This document shows positions 44,742 to 53,282 of a stretch of 64,000 nt of DNA, in pieces. Under the pieces are notes generated by a model. It was not told the DNA's origin and made no database searches. It saw nothing but the letters and a program-made list of their open reading frames with translations. Numbering within the stretch: position 1 is the stretch's first letter; each line of letters opens with the position of its first letter. The DNA is taken from contig JBLXCH010000005.1 of assembly GCA_048265065.1 (NCBI GenBank), forward strand, positions 1-64,000, in the 5' to 3' direction. This DNA comes from Motiliproteus sp048265065 (GTDB lineage Bacteria; Pseudomonadota; Gammaproteobacteria; Pseudomonadales; Balneatricaceae). The position numbers and the translations under genes are program-made.

Positions 44742-45869
44742 CTAACTGATTTTATCAAAAACCTTCGTTAAATTTTCCACAGTACGATCAATATTTTGTA
44801 ATTTATCTAAACCAAATAAACCAAGACGGAAAGACTTAAACTCAACGCCCTCATCACACTGCAACGGTACGCCTGCAGCTAACTGCAATCCTTCTTGAAC
44901 AAAAAAGCTCGCATTTTGTAACTCAGCACGATCAGTAAAGTTAACAATCACGCCTGGCGCCTTGTAACCTTCCGCCGAAACACTGCGAATACCTTTCGAT
45001 TCAAGCATTTCGCGAACACGACGCCCTAACTCGATTTGCTTCTCTTTGGCCTTCGCAAAACCAAATTCTTGCGTCTCAAGCATAATGTCACGAAAACGCT
45101 GCAAACCATCGGTCGGCATTGTCGCATGATAGGCATGAGCACCCGACTCATAGGCCTCCATAATTTTCAACCAGCTCTTAAGATCACAAGCAAAACTGGT
45201 GCTTTCAGTTGATTCAATTCGCTCACGAGCCTGCTCACTCATCATGACTAAAGCAGCGCAAGGCGTTCCGGTCCATCCTTTCTGTGGGGCGCTAATAAGG
45301 ATATCCACACCGCAGTCCTTCATGTCTACCCAAGCGCAACCAGAGGCAATACAGTCGACAACTAATAAGCCGCCTACTTTATGCATCGCTTCAGATACCG
45401 CGCGAAGGTAATCATCCGACAGAATCAAACCAGAAGATGTTTCCACGTGCGGCAAAAATAGCACACTCGGTTTTTCTTTCTCGATGGTAGCAATGACTTC
45501 TTCTACTGAAGCTGGAACATACTGCGCCTGATATTCATCAGACACAGGGCGCGCCTTCAGCACAGTAGTAGACGACGGGATTCGTCCAGCTTCTAAAATT
45601 TGGGTCCAACGGAAACTAAACCAACCGTTACGCAAAACAACCACTGGCTTATCAGTTGCAAATTGACGCGCTACGGCTTCCATACCATAGGTACCACCAC
45701 CAGGAACAACGACAACAGAGTGTGCGTTATAAACGCCTTTCAACGTTGATGAAATATCTCTCATCACCTGCTGAAAGCATTGGGACATGTGGTTAAGTGA
45801 ACGGTCGTTATAAACCACCGAATATTCTAGTAAACCATCGGGATCGACGGCAGGAAGCAGCGTGGACAT
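44742..45869 (-). CDS. Class V PLP aminotransferase (alanine-glyoxylate/serine-pyruvate type)
   Basis: About 375 residues from the ATG at 45867-45869 with GGAG eight bases upstream; an ATG 27 bp further up is weaker. Class V fold features: VPGGGTYGMEAVARQF, FLPHVETSSGLILSDDYLRAV, VDCIASGCAWVDMKDCGVDILISAPQKGWTGTPCAALVMM, where the Lys of QKG should bind PLP. The substrate may be alanine, serine or 2-aminoethylphosphonate with glyoxylate or pyruvate; sequence alone does not decide. It is divergent from a second member of the same family (46121-47332) with a 251-bp shared promoter region. Confidence 0.82.
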   Translation of the reverse strand: MSTLLPAVDPDGLLEYSVVYNDRSLNHMSQCFQQVMRDISSTLKGVYNAHSVVVVPGGGTYGMEAVARQFATDKPVVVLRNGWFSFRWTQILEAGRIPSSTTVLKARPVSDEYQAQYVPASVEEVIATIEKEKPSVLFLPHVETSSGLILSDDYLRAVSEAMHKVGGLLVVDCIASGCAWVDMKDCGVDILISAPQKGWTGTPCAALVMMSEQARERIESTESTSFACDLKSWLKIMEAYESGAHAYHATMPTDGLQRFRDIMLETQEFGFAKAKEKQIELGRRVREMLESKGIRSVSAEGYKAPGVIVNFTDRAELQNASFFVQEGLQLAAGVPLQCDEGVEFKSFRLGLFGLDKLQNIDRTVENLTKVFDKIS

Positions 45870-46120
45870 TTTTTGTCTCCATAACAAACGCGGCAATTCT
45901 ATAGGAACACGCCATTATGGCAAGAACAGCAAGCCGATTAGTCATGATTTATTTCAAAAACACGAATAAAGGGTAGCTCTCATACCTTTATGACTTTGCG
46001 AACAACAAAGAAGGCGAAGTGTATCATTTTAGTGCTAAAGATTTTAGTGATTCACTCTTTATTACATGTATTTATGTTAGAATTATTTCCTTTTTTTATT
46101 AGATTGAGCATCGACACCCT

Positions 46121-47332
46121 ATGGCGATAGAACGCCCTCAGATTGACCACCTGAATCGCATCCTTCCTGATGAGCCCTTATTAATGATGGGCGCAGGCCC
46201 TGTACCCATTCCACAAGCCGTTGCCGCAGCCAACGGTATTGTTATCAATCACCTCGGCGAGACGATGGCAAAGATCATCGACCAAGTACAACGGATGGGG
46301 CGCTATATTTTCCAAACAGAATCGCAATGGATTCTCGGCGTAGCTGGCCCCGGCTCTGCAGCCATGGAAATGGCTGTTGCCAACCTTGTTTGGCCTGGCA
46401 CTAAAGTGCTCGCGATTAATAACGGTTTTTTCTCCAGTCGGTTAGCAGAGATGGCTCGCCGTGCTGGCGGCGAAGTGATTCAATACGATGTGGAAAACAA
46501 TCAAAGCGCGTCCCCAGAGGAAGTTCGCCGCCTCATCGATGAACACAAGCCCAAAGTGCTCACTATCGTACAGGGCGAAACCTCAAATACAGCCCATAAC
46601 TACACCTTGGCACAGATAGCTAAAATCGCCTCCGATAGGGACTGTCTTGTTGTGGTTGATGCCGTGTGCACATTAAGCACCATGCCACTTTTAATGGATG
46701 AGTGGAATATTGATGCTGTTATCACCGGCGGACAAAAAGGTTTGAGCTCCATCCCTGGGGTTTCATTAGTCGCTTTTTCTGATGATGCTTGGGAACGAAT
46801 CCAAAACCGTGATCAGCCTATGCGCCATTGGACACTAGACGCTACCTTAGCCACAAACTTTTGGCACCGCGCCTCGTACCACTACACTGCGCCAGTCTCA
46901 GGCTTGCTAGCCTTACATGAAGCTATGCGATTAGTTGTTGAGGAAACATTAGAAAACCGCTTTCAGCGACACTTACTATGCTCTACAGCTTTGCAGCGTG
47001 CACTAGAAGCTATGGGCTTATCACTTTATGTGCAAGAAGCCAGTCGTTTGAATTCTGTATTAGGCGTAAAAATCCCCGAAGACATAGACCCCAAAGCCGT
47101 CTGCGCACACATATCCAAGTTTTATCGCGTAGAGGTTTCAGGGTCATTTGGCGCACCTATTGTGCGCGTTGGACAAATGGGTGAGCAATGCCGCGTACAC
47201 AACATATTCCGCACACTCCACGCACTCGGTTCGACTGTCAGAGATTTGGGCCATAAATTGGACTTACCCGCAGGCATGGCGGAGTTGGAAAACCAACTTC
47301 AACAACGCAGAAGCCCTGTTACAGACATCTGA
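46121..47332 (+). CDS. Class V PLP aminotransferase, alanine-glyoxylate aminotransferase-like
   Basis: 403 residues. LLMMGAGPVPIPQAVAAANG, AGPGSAAMEMAVANLVWPG and NNGFFSSRLAEMARR are typical of alanine-glyoxylate/serine-glyoxylate aminotransferases. DAVCTLSTMPLLMDEWNIDAVITGGQKGLSSIPGVSLVAF supplies the PLP-binding Asp and Lys. The likely reaction is transamination of glyoxylate with alanine or serine, linking glycine/serine metabolism. It is divergent from another family V enzyme and upstream of glnK-amtB. It ends before a terminator, so it is not in the glnK transcript. Confidence 0.85.
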   Translation: MAIERPQIDHLNRILPDEPLLMMGAGPVPIPQAVAAANGIVINHLGETMAKIIDQVQRMGRYIFQTESQWILGVAGPGSAAMEMAVANLVWPGTKVLAINNGFFSSRLAEMARRAGGEVIQYDVENNQSASPEEVRRLIDEHKPKVLTIVQGETSNTAHNYTLAQIAKIASDRDCLVVVDAVCTLSTMPLLMDEWNIDAVITGGQKGLSSIPGVSLVAFSDDAWERIQNRDQPMRHWTLDATLATNFWHRASYHYTAPVSGLLALHEAMRLVVEETLENRFQRHLLCSTALQRALEAMGLSLYVQEASRLNSVLGVKIPEDIDPKAVCAHISKFYRVEVSGSFGAPIVRVGQMGEQCRVHNIFRTLHALGSTVRDLGHKLDLPAGMAELENQLQQRRSPVTDI

Positions 47333-47373
47333 CACCTGATGGCTTAATGCCACATTGAAGCACCCTCTGATCC

Positions 47374-47397
47374 AAGCCGCTTTCACAGCGGCTTTTT
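47374..47397 (+). terminator. Rho-independent terminator
   Basis: AAGCCGCT, loop ttcac, AGCGGCTT and a T5 tract, 42 bp past the stop of the aminotransferase gene. Confidence 0.9.
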
Positions 47398-47438
47398 AAT
47401 TTCTACTCGCTTACCTACCTATTAAATTATTTTAGTTA

Positions 47439-47575
47439 TGCACCATTATTGAGCAACAAAATCAATAAACGCCTCATAAAAATACGCGATTGCCGTTCAT
47501 ACTTCCAAGTTAGCACCTAACCTACTGATTTATATAGAATACGAAGATGGAACAAAAAGTGCATGAAAATAGCGC
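47439..47575 (+). promoter_or_regulatory. Candidate NtrC site and weak sigma-54 promoter of glnK
   Basis: TGCACC-N5-TGAGCA at 47439-47455 matches 10 of 12 bases of the NtrC consensus TGCACC-N5-GGTGCA. About 104 bp further on, GTGCATG-AAAA-TAGCGC at 47559-47575 has the -12 GC and part of the -24 element. The start codon is about 50 bp later. The -24 GG is not conserved, so the sigma-54 element is tentative. Confidence 0.35.
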
Positions 47576-47623
47576 AAATACGCTAGACCAATACCTGATT
47601 TATGCACCATTAAGGAGAGTTAA

Positions 47624-47962
47624 GTGAAATTAATAAGCGCCATTATTAAACCTTTTAAGTTAGACGACGTACGAGAAGCCCTAGCAGAAATCGGCGTTAA
47701 CGGGTTAACCGTGACAGAGGTGAAAGGATTTGGCCGCCAAAAAGGGCACACCGAACTCTATCGAGGCGCTGAATATGCAGTTGATTTCCTTCCCAAGCTA
47801 AAACTTGAAGCGGGGGTTCCAGATGACTTACTCGACAAGTCAATCGAAGCGATCACTGAAGCCGCCTGCACTGGAAAAATAGGCGACGGGAAAATATTCG
47901 TAGTAGACCTTGAGCAAGCTGTACGCATCCGTACCTCAGAAACTGGAAACGACGCCCTATAA
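47624..47962 (+). CDS. glnK: Nitrogen regulatory protein P-II (GlnK/GlnB)
   Basis: 112 residues from a GTG with AAGGAG just upstream. The T-loop GRQKGHTELYRGAEY places the uridylylatable tyrosine at residue 51, and VTEVKGFGRQKG, GKIGDGKIFVVDLEQAVRIRTSETG and the trimer-forming beta sheet are conserved. P-II senses ATP, ADP and 2-oxoglutarate; when deuridylylated it plugs the AmtB channel. The amtB gene follows 56 bp later, so this copy is better called GlnK than GlnB. Expression under nitrogen limitation is expected from the upstream NtrC-like site. Confidence 0.95.
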   Translation: MKLISAIIKPFKLDDVREALAEIGVNGLTVTEVKGFGRQKGHTELYRGAEYAVDFLPKLKLEAGVPDDLLDKSIEAITEAACTGKIGDGKIFVVDLEQAVRIRTSETGNDAL

Positions 47963-48018
47963 CCGAACTACTTAAAACCAAAAATAATAATACTGTTTAT
48001 TTTGCAAAGGAAAACACC

Positions 48019-49302
48019 ATGAAAAAACTCATATTATCAGCCTTGCTGATGCTGCCAGGCATAGCCTTCGGCGATGAGCTTAATGGCGCCAATACGGCGT
48101 GGATACTAACGTCGACAGCACTAGTGCTCTTTATGACACTGCCTGGCCTCGCACTATTCTACGCAGGGCTCGTTCGCTCTAAAAACGTGTTATCGGTATT
48201 AATGCAATGCTTTGCCATCGCTGGTGCCGCCTCTATTTTATGGTTTATTGTTGGTTACAGCCTCGCCTTCGGTGAAGGCAACGACTGGATCGGTGATTTC
48301 AGCAAAGTCATGATGGCTGGTATTGGCCGCGACACTCTGGCTGGAGATATTCCTGAGTCCTTATTCATGCTGTTCCAAATGACTTTTGCCATTATTACTC
48401 CAGCACTAGTGATCGGTGGCTTTGCCGAGCGTATGAAATTTAGCGCGATGCTTTTGTTCAGCTGCATTTGGCTATTAGTCGTCTATGCGCCCATTACCCA
48501 TTGGGTATGGGGTGGTGGCTGGTTAGGCAGCATGGGGTTATATGACTTCGCCGGCGGTACTGTTGTTCACATCACAGCAGGTGCAGCAGCACTGACAACA
48601 GCCATTGTCCTTGGACCTCGTAAAGGCTTTCCTGAAACCCCAATGCCTCCGCATAACCTCACCATGACTGCCACTGGTGCTGGGATGCTTTGGGTGGGTT
48701 GGTTTGGCTTTAATGGTGGTTCTGCACTGGCTGCCAACGGTGATGCAGCCATGGCCATGTTAGTCACTCACATTTCTGCCGCTGCCGGTGTATTAACTTG
48801 GTCTGCCATTGAGTGGATGAAGTTTGGCAAGCCTAGTTTATTGGGTGCGGTGACCGGCATGATTGCAGGTTTAGGCACAATCACCCCTGCTTCTGGTTTT
48901 GTTGGCCCCGGTGGCGCACTACTTATCGGCATTATGGCTGGTGCAATTTGTTTTGCCGCGACTCACTTCATCAAACGCACATTAAAAATCGATGACTCCT
49001 TAGATGTAATGCCTACTCACGGTGTCGGCGGCATCATCGGTACGCTCTTTGCGGGCGTTTTTGCTAGTACCAGCCTGGGTGTATTCAGTGGCTTTGGCTT
49101 TGCTGATGGCGTTGAAACCATGGGTGGACAACTCAGCATTCAGTTCACCGGCGTAATCAGCACCTTAATTTATACAGTTGTCGCAACATGGATCATCTTA
49201 AAAATTGTTGCCATCTTCACGGGCGGCTTACGCGTTGACCCAGATACTGAACAACAAGGTTTGGATATTACTGAGCATGAAGAAACGGGTTACAACCTAT
49301 AA
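48019..49302 (+). CDS. amtB: Ammonium transporter AmtB
   Basis: 427 residues. A cleavable-type signal peptide (KLILSALLMLPGIAFG) precedes eleven expected membrane helices. Family features: TSTALVLFMTLPGLALFYAGLVRSKNVLSVLMQCF with the phenylalanine gate and Cys-rich start; APITHWVWGGGWL and MPTHGVGGIIGTLF carry the twin pore histidines; FDFAGGTVVHITAG. It conducts ammonium/ammonia into the cell and is blocked by GlnK, which is encoded immediately upstream. The C-terminal tail (QGLDITEHEETGYNL) matches the cytoplasmic regulatory tail. Confidence 0.96.
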   Translation: MKKLILSALLMLPGIAFGDELNGANTAWILTSTALVLFMTLPGLALFYAGLVRSKNVLSVLMQCFAIAGAASILWFIVGYSLAFGEGNDWIGDFSKVMMAGIGRDTLAGDIPESLFMLFQMTFAIITPALVIGGFAERMKFSAMLLFSCIWLLVVYAPITHWVWGGGWLGSMGLYDFAGGTVVHITAGAAALTTAIVLGPRKGFPETPMPPHNLTMTATGAGMLWVGWFGFNGGSALAANGDAAMAMLVTHISAAAGVLTWSAIEWMKFGKPSLLGAVTGMIAGLGTITPASGFVGPGGALLIGIMAGAICFAATHFIKRTLKIDDSLDVMPTHGVGGIIGTLFAGVFASTSLGVFSGFGFADGVETMGGQLSIQFTGVISTLIYTVVATWIILKIVAIFTGGLRVDPDTEQQGLDITEHEETGYNL

Positions 49303-49370
49303 GTTGTTTACTTCGCGCGCTTAACAGCATCATCTTTTAGTTTTTTAAAAGATTAAAATCCATAAAAATC

Positions 49371-49403
49371 AAAGGCTAACCTTTATACAGGTTGGCCTTT
49401 TTT
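49371..49403 (+). terminator. Rho-independent terminator of glnK-amtB
   Basis: A 12-bp stem (AAAGGCTAACCT with AGGTTGGCCTTT, one G-T pair), 6-base loop and a T6 tract, about 70 bp after the amtB stop. Confidence 0.9.
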
Positions 49404-49506
49404 ATTATTTTTCAAAAAACTTCTACTTTTCTTGCATCCAATCCTAAGTCTCAAGTGTTTACCTTCCACAGAGGGGAATCTCTGTACTTATAAACCCAGG
49501 AGATAA

Positions 49507-50040
49507 ATGATGAAATCTACATTATTGAATGCACGGAACGTACTAGCCTTAACTCTTTCAGTGACCGCAACAACCGCTATCGCAGGCCATCACTCAATGG
49601 CACCTGATGCTGTTGCAGTACCCGATGGCAATAAAAAAGCATTAACCACAACCGCGGTCGGCACAGTAGCCTGGGAATGTAAAAAAGGCGATAAAGGGGC
49701 GGCATGGGCGTTCGCCGGACCTGCCGCCGTATTATCAGACAAGGACGGCAAGCCAGCGATTTCATACTACGGACCTCCAGCAACATGGGAAGCAATGGAC
49801 GGCAGTAAAGTTACCGGTAAGCAGATTTCCACAGCACCTGCAGGTGACGGCAACATTCCTTATCAGCTCGTTAAAGCAAACGCTTCTGAGAAAGATGGTT
49901 GGTTAAAAGGCACGACCTATATTCAACGCCTTAATCTAAAAGGTGGTGCAGCGCCAAAAACTGGCTGTGATATGGACAGTATTGGCGAGAAAGTACTCGT
50001 TGCTTACACCGGTGAATATGTATTCTGGAAAGCAAAATAA
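49507..50040 (+). CDS. DUF3455 family secreted protein
   Basis: 177 residues with a signal peptide (VLALTLSVTATTAIAGHHS; cleavage after AIAG likely). The DUF3455 core is visible: VPDGNKKALTTTAVGTVAWECKKGDKGAAWAFAGPAAVLSDKDGKPAISYYGPPATWEAMDGSKVTG in overlapping blocks, then PYQLVKANASEKDGWLKGTTYIQRLNLKGGAAPKTGCD. Two cysteines could form a disulfide. Its function is unknown. Genes of this family often sit beside an ECF sigma and anti-sigma pair, as here (sigma gene starts 93 bp later), so it is probably a target or an effector of that stress regulon. Start could be the ATG at 49507 or 49510. Confidence 0.82.
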   Translation: MMKSTLLNARNVLALTLSVTATTAIAGHHSMAPDAVAVPDGNKKALTTTAVGTVAWECKKGDKGAAWAFAGPAAVLSDKDGKPAISYYGPPATWEAMDGSKVTGKQISTAPAGDGNIPYQLVKANASEKDGWLKGTTYIQRLNLKGGAAPKTGCDMDSIGEKVLVAYTGEYVFWKAK

Positions 50041-50133
50041 GCACTCCGTCAGTTAATTCTGACCCTGCCCTTTCCACTCTGGGCGCTTAGGTTTACCCTA
50101 GGCGCTCAATTCCGGACATATGAAAGAGCTCTC

Positions 50134-50682
50134 GTGACCAAAACTCACATCAGTCAATTGATCACACAGTGCGCGAACGGCGATCGGTCTGCACTATCCA
50201 CTATCTACGAAGACGAAGCCTCACGACTGCTTGGACTCATTCATGCCATTGTCCGAAATAAAGCGGTGGCGGAAGATATTTTGCACGACCTCTTCGTCAA
50301 AGTATGGATGCAAGCAGATAAGTTTGATGCCAAAGACGGGAACGGCTCGGCATGGTTAAGCCGGATGGCAAGAAATCTTGCGTTAAACGCGGTGAGATAT
50401 AAATGGCGTGAGTCGAGCTTATCCGATGAAGCGACCTCAATAGAATTCGAGTCTCTTGAAAGTCTAGTTGAGACGAATAGCGACCAGCGCCTCAGTGGTG
50501 AATGTCATCAACTTCAGCACTGTTTAGAACAAATAGAACCAGAACCTCGTGCTGCCATTATCAATGCTTACGTGAACGGCCTCAGCCATGCCGAACTCAC
50601 TAAGCAACTCAGCGCACCTCTAGGCACCATAAAAGCGTGGATCAAACGCAGTGTGCAAAAACTCAAAGAGTGCATGTCATGA
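50134..50682 (+). CDS. ECF-type RNA polymerase sigma factor
   Basis: 182 residues from a GTG. Region 2 (YEDEASRLLGLIHAIVRNKAVAEDILHDLFVKVWMQADKFDAKDGNGSAWLSRMARNLALNAVRYKWRE) with the DxxQ/DIL helix and region 4 (LEQIEPEPRAAIINAYVNGLSHAELTKQLSAPLGTIKAWIKRSVQKLKECM) are complete, with a short linker and no region 3. It resembles SigK-like ECF sigma factors. It directs RNA polymerase to a small regulon in response to an envelope or oxidative cue. The anti-sigma gene overlaps its stop by 4 bp. Confidence 0.93.
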   Translation: MTKTHISQLITQCANGDRSALSTIYEDEASRLLGLIHAIVRNKAVAEDILHDLFVKVWMQADKFDAKDGNGSAWLSRMARNLALNAVRYKWRESSLSDEATSIEFESLESLVETNSDQRLSGECHQLQHCLEQIEPEPRAAIINAYVNGLSHAELTKQLSAPLGTIKAWIKRSVQKLKECMS

Positions 50683-51383
50683 GCGAATATAACGAAGAGG
50701 AATATCAAGACATCTACGAGCATGCTGCTAACTACGTGATCGGCACGCTCACACTCGAACAAAGACAAGCCTTTGAAGCTTTACTAGCTGACAACGAAGC
50801 GGCAAGAAATGCTCTGATTTATTGGCAACAACGACTGGAGCCTTTAAACAAACTTAGTCCTCCTGTCGAACCTTCGGACTTCACTTTTCATCGTATTAAC
50901 CGAAGCGTTGACGCACTGACTGAGCTGTCACAAGCATCCAAAGCCCAAACTCCCGAAACAAAACAGCACTCAGGCCTATGGCGCTTTGCAACTGCAGCCT
51001 TACTGGTGTTATCCATCGGTCTGTTTTTCCATCAAAAGCCTGCGACAACCTCAGTTGTTGTACTGACAGCACCCGGCCAAACAGAACCCGGCTGGATGAT
51101 TACCAGCTATGACGGTGAACATATCGAATTGAAACCTCTTGTCAGCACATCCGTACCAGAAAACAAAACCTTGGAGTTTTGGACCAAAGCCGACGGTTGG
51201 GATAAACCGGTTTCTTTGGGCTTGGTGGATCCTAATAAAAACTTAAAAAAGCAATTAGATGCCTTACAGGGCATTACGCCTAACCAGTTATTTGAGTTGA
51301 CCATTGAGCAAGCTGGAGGCTCACCCACAGGGTTACCGACAGGCCCCGTTCAGTTTATCGGTCGAGCAGTTATTGGAATTTAG
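50679..51383 (+). CDS. Membrane anti-sigma factor (RskA-like)
   Basis: About 234 residues from the ATG at 50679-50681, whose bases overlap the sigma stop (ATGA). An N-terminal cytoplasmic anti-sigma region (YQDIYEHAANYVIGTLTLEQRQAFEALLADNEAARNALIYW) binds the sigma factor; there is no HxxxCxxC zinc motif, as in the RskA class. One membrane helix (LWRFATAALLVLSIGLFF) follows, then a periplasmic domain (VVVLTAPGQTEPGWMITSYDGEHIEL, LEFWTKADGWDKPVSLGLVDP, LFELTIEQAGGSPTGLPTGPVQFIGRAV). It keeps the sigma inactive until a periplasmic signal triggers release, typically by proteolysis. Confidence 0.9.
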   Translation: MSEYNEEEYQDIYEHAANYVIGTLTLEQRQAFEALLADNEAARNALIYWQQRLEPLNKLSPPVEPSDFTFHRINRSVDALTELSQASKAQTPETKQHSGLWRFATAALLVLSIGLFFHQKPATTSVVVLTAPGQTEPGWMITSYDGEHIELKPLVSTSVPENKTLEFWTKADGWDKPVSLGLVDPNKNLKKQLDALQGITPNQLFELTIEQAGGSPTGLPTGPVQFIGRAVIGI

Positions 51384-51416
51384 CAGCTGTTTCAACGAAC
51401 CTAGCAACCATGAAGC

Positions 51417-51445
51417 AAAAAAGACGCCTAAGCGTCTTATTATTT
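51417..51445. terminator. Rho-independent terminator
   Basis: AAAA, arm AAGACGC, loop ctaa, arm GCGTCTT and ATTATTT. It sits between the convergent anti-sigma and rlmB genes. Confidence 0.8.
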
Positions 51446-51470
51446 CTGTGTGACACCAACACCTAGGGCA

Positions 51471-52217
51471 TTATTTCGATCGCTGCTGGCGCACCCGTTC
51501 AAACAAGCAAACCCCGGTGGCGACAGAAACGTTTAAACTACTCACTTCTCCTGCCATGGGTATCTTCACTAATTGATCGCAATGCTCACGAGTTAAACGA
51601 CGCATGCCTTTACCTTCCGCCCCCATCACTAACGCCATAGGACCTGTTAGGTCAGCTTCGTAGATATCTTTTTTTGCTTCACCCGCCGTACCGGTAATCC
51701 AAATGCCGTATTGCTGAAGTTGCTTAAGCATTCGACTGAGATTGGTGACCGTAACATAAGGAACCGCCTCTGCCGCTCCACAAGCCACTTTGCAGGCAGT
51801 TGCATTCAACGGCGCTGAGTTATCACGAGGCGCAATAACCGCATGGACTCCAGCCGCATCTGCGGTGCGCAAGCAAGCACCTAAATTATGCGGGTCGGTA
51901 ACGCCGTCCAGCACCAGTAAGAACGCAGGCTCGGACAAGCCTTCAAGCAACTTATCGAGGTATTGCTCGTTATACACTTCTGCCGGTTTTACGTGGGCGA
52001 TAACACCTTGGTGAGCACCTTCACCGGCAACTTTATCAAGCTGCTGACGAGAGGCCTGTTCAATACGAACGCCATGCTCAGCCGCTGAGGCCAACACACC
52101 TTGCATACGCTTATCTTCACGCTGCTGTGACACCTGTAGAGACAGCACTTTTTCGGGGTGTCTATTTAATGCCGTTGCAACAGCGTGAATACCATAAATA
52201 ATTTCAGACTTAGCCAA
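51471..52217 (-). CDS. rlmB: 23S rRNA (guanosine-2251-2'-O)-methyltransferase RlmB
   Basis: 248 residues. The N-terminal substrate-binding domain (IYGIHAVATALNRHPEKVLSLQVSQQR) is followed by the SpoU/TrmD knotted methyltransferase core with NLGACLRTADAAGVHAVIAPR, MGAEGKGMRRLTREHCDQLVKIPM and SSLNVSVATGVCLFE, which bind S-adenosylmethionine. RlmB methylates the 2'-hydroxyl of G2251 in the peptidyl-transferase P loop. Here hemH is upstream on the same strand with only 3 bp between, so they share a transcript; the pairing looks incidental. Confidence 0.95.
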   Translation of the reverse strand: MAKSEIIYGIHAVATALNRHPEKVLSLQVSQQREDKRMQGVLASAAEHGVRIEQASRQQLDKVAGEGAHQGVIAHVKPAEVYNEQYLDKLLEGLSEPAFLLVLDGVTDPHNLGACLRTADAAGVHAVIAPRDNSAPLNATACKVACGAAEAVPYVTVTNLSRMLKQLQQYGIWITGTAGEAKKDIYEADLTGPMALVMGAEGKGMRRLTREHCDQLVKIPMAGEVSSLNVSVATGVCLFERVRQQRSK

Positions 52218-52220
52218 ATG

Positions 52221-53240
52221 CTAGGACTCCTGTGACTTCAACCAAAAACCAGCTTGCTCTTCGACGAGTTTAACTAGCATTGCAATATGGGACTCTTGAG
52301 CGTTCAGCGCTGGTATATAGTGGTAGCGCTCACCACCGGCTGCCTCGAAAACTTCTCGGTTCTCGCCGGCTATTTCTTCTAACGTCTCAAGACAGTCTGC
52401 TGAAAAAGCTGGACTCATAATATCCACAGACTTGATCCCTTCCTTACCTAAGGTTTCCAGTGTTTCGTTAGTATAAGGCTTTACCCACTCCGCTGGGCCA
52501 AAACGTGACTGAAAGGTCGCCTTAAGCTCATTGCTCCTCAACCCAAGTTCAGCCGCTACAAGTTGTGCGGTTTTAAGACACTGATCGGCATAAGGATCGC
52601 CTTTTTCTCGATAGATTTTCGGGATCCCGTGGAAACTCATCACCAATGTTTCGCCTTTTTCATTTGACGCCCAATGCTGCTTAACAGACTGTGCTAATGC
52701 ACTGATATACAAAGGATGATCATGGTAGTCACGAAGAATACGGATATCGCAAATATCACGATTGGCTAATTGGAAATTCGCAACTTTGTCAAATACCGGT
52801 CCAGTAGAAGTCGCCGAAAACTGTGGGAACAAAGGCATCACAAGAATACGACGATAGCCACTAAGATGGAGGTCCTTAAGGCACTGATCAAAACTCGGAG
52901 AACCATAAGTCATCGCCGCGAACACTTCTGGACTACGGCCGGGGTATGCACGTTGCAGTGCTAATTGTAATTCTGCAACTTGTTGGTTCAAGATTTTACG
53001 CATAGGCGAATCTTGATCCCAAATGCTTTCATACAGCTTAGCCACTTTACGTGGTCGCACGTTAAGGATGACTAAGTTAAGTAAAGCTAACCAAAGCCCT
53101 CGGCGTAAACCTCGGCCTTCAATCACTCGTTGATCAGAAAGAAACTCTTTAAGGTATCGTCGAACCGACTCTTTTGTAGGCTTATCGGGAGTTCCTAGGT
53201 TGACCAAAACCACAGCGGTTTTGATTTTATCGGAAGGCAC
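52221..53240 (-). CDS. hemH: Ferrochelatase HemH
   Basis: 339 residues. AVVLVNLGTPDKPTKESVRRYLKEFLSDQRVIE is the family N-terminus; VMSFHGIPKIYREKGDPY holds the catalytic His; FQSRFGPAEWVKPYTNETLE and SPAFSADCLETLEEI carry conserved acidic and Cys residues. The enzyme inserts ferrous iron into protoporphyrin IX, the last step of heme b synthesis, at the inner-membrane face. It precedes rlmB by 3 bp and follows the flgP gene by 42 bp on the same strand. Its length fits the bacterial ferrochelatase. Confidence 0.95.
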   Translation of the reverse strand: MPSDKIKTAVVLVNLGTPDKPTKESVRRYLKEFLSDQRVIEGRGLRRGLWLALLNLVILNVRPRKVAKLYESIWDQDSPMRKILNQQVAELQLALQRAYPGRSPEVFAAMTYGSPSFDQCLKDLHLSGYRRILVMPLFPQFSATSTGPVFDKVANFQLANRDICDIRILRDYHDHPLYISALAQSVKQHWASNEKGETLVMSFHGIPKIYREKGDPYADQCLKTAQLVAAELGLRSNELKATFQSRFGPAEWVKPYTNETLETLGKEGIKSVDIMSPAFSADCLETLEEIAGENREVFEAAGGERYHYIPALNAQESHIAMLVKLVEEQAGFWLKSQES

Positions 53241-53282
53241 TAAGCGTCCCCTTTTGCAGCTGTCATTATTATTTAGGGCTTA

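Noticed and set aside
44463..44771. 102-residue plus-strand frame over maoP and the terminator
   Set aside because: It is antisense to maoP, crosses a strong terminator and encodes an unstructured, basic sequence.
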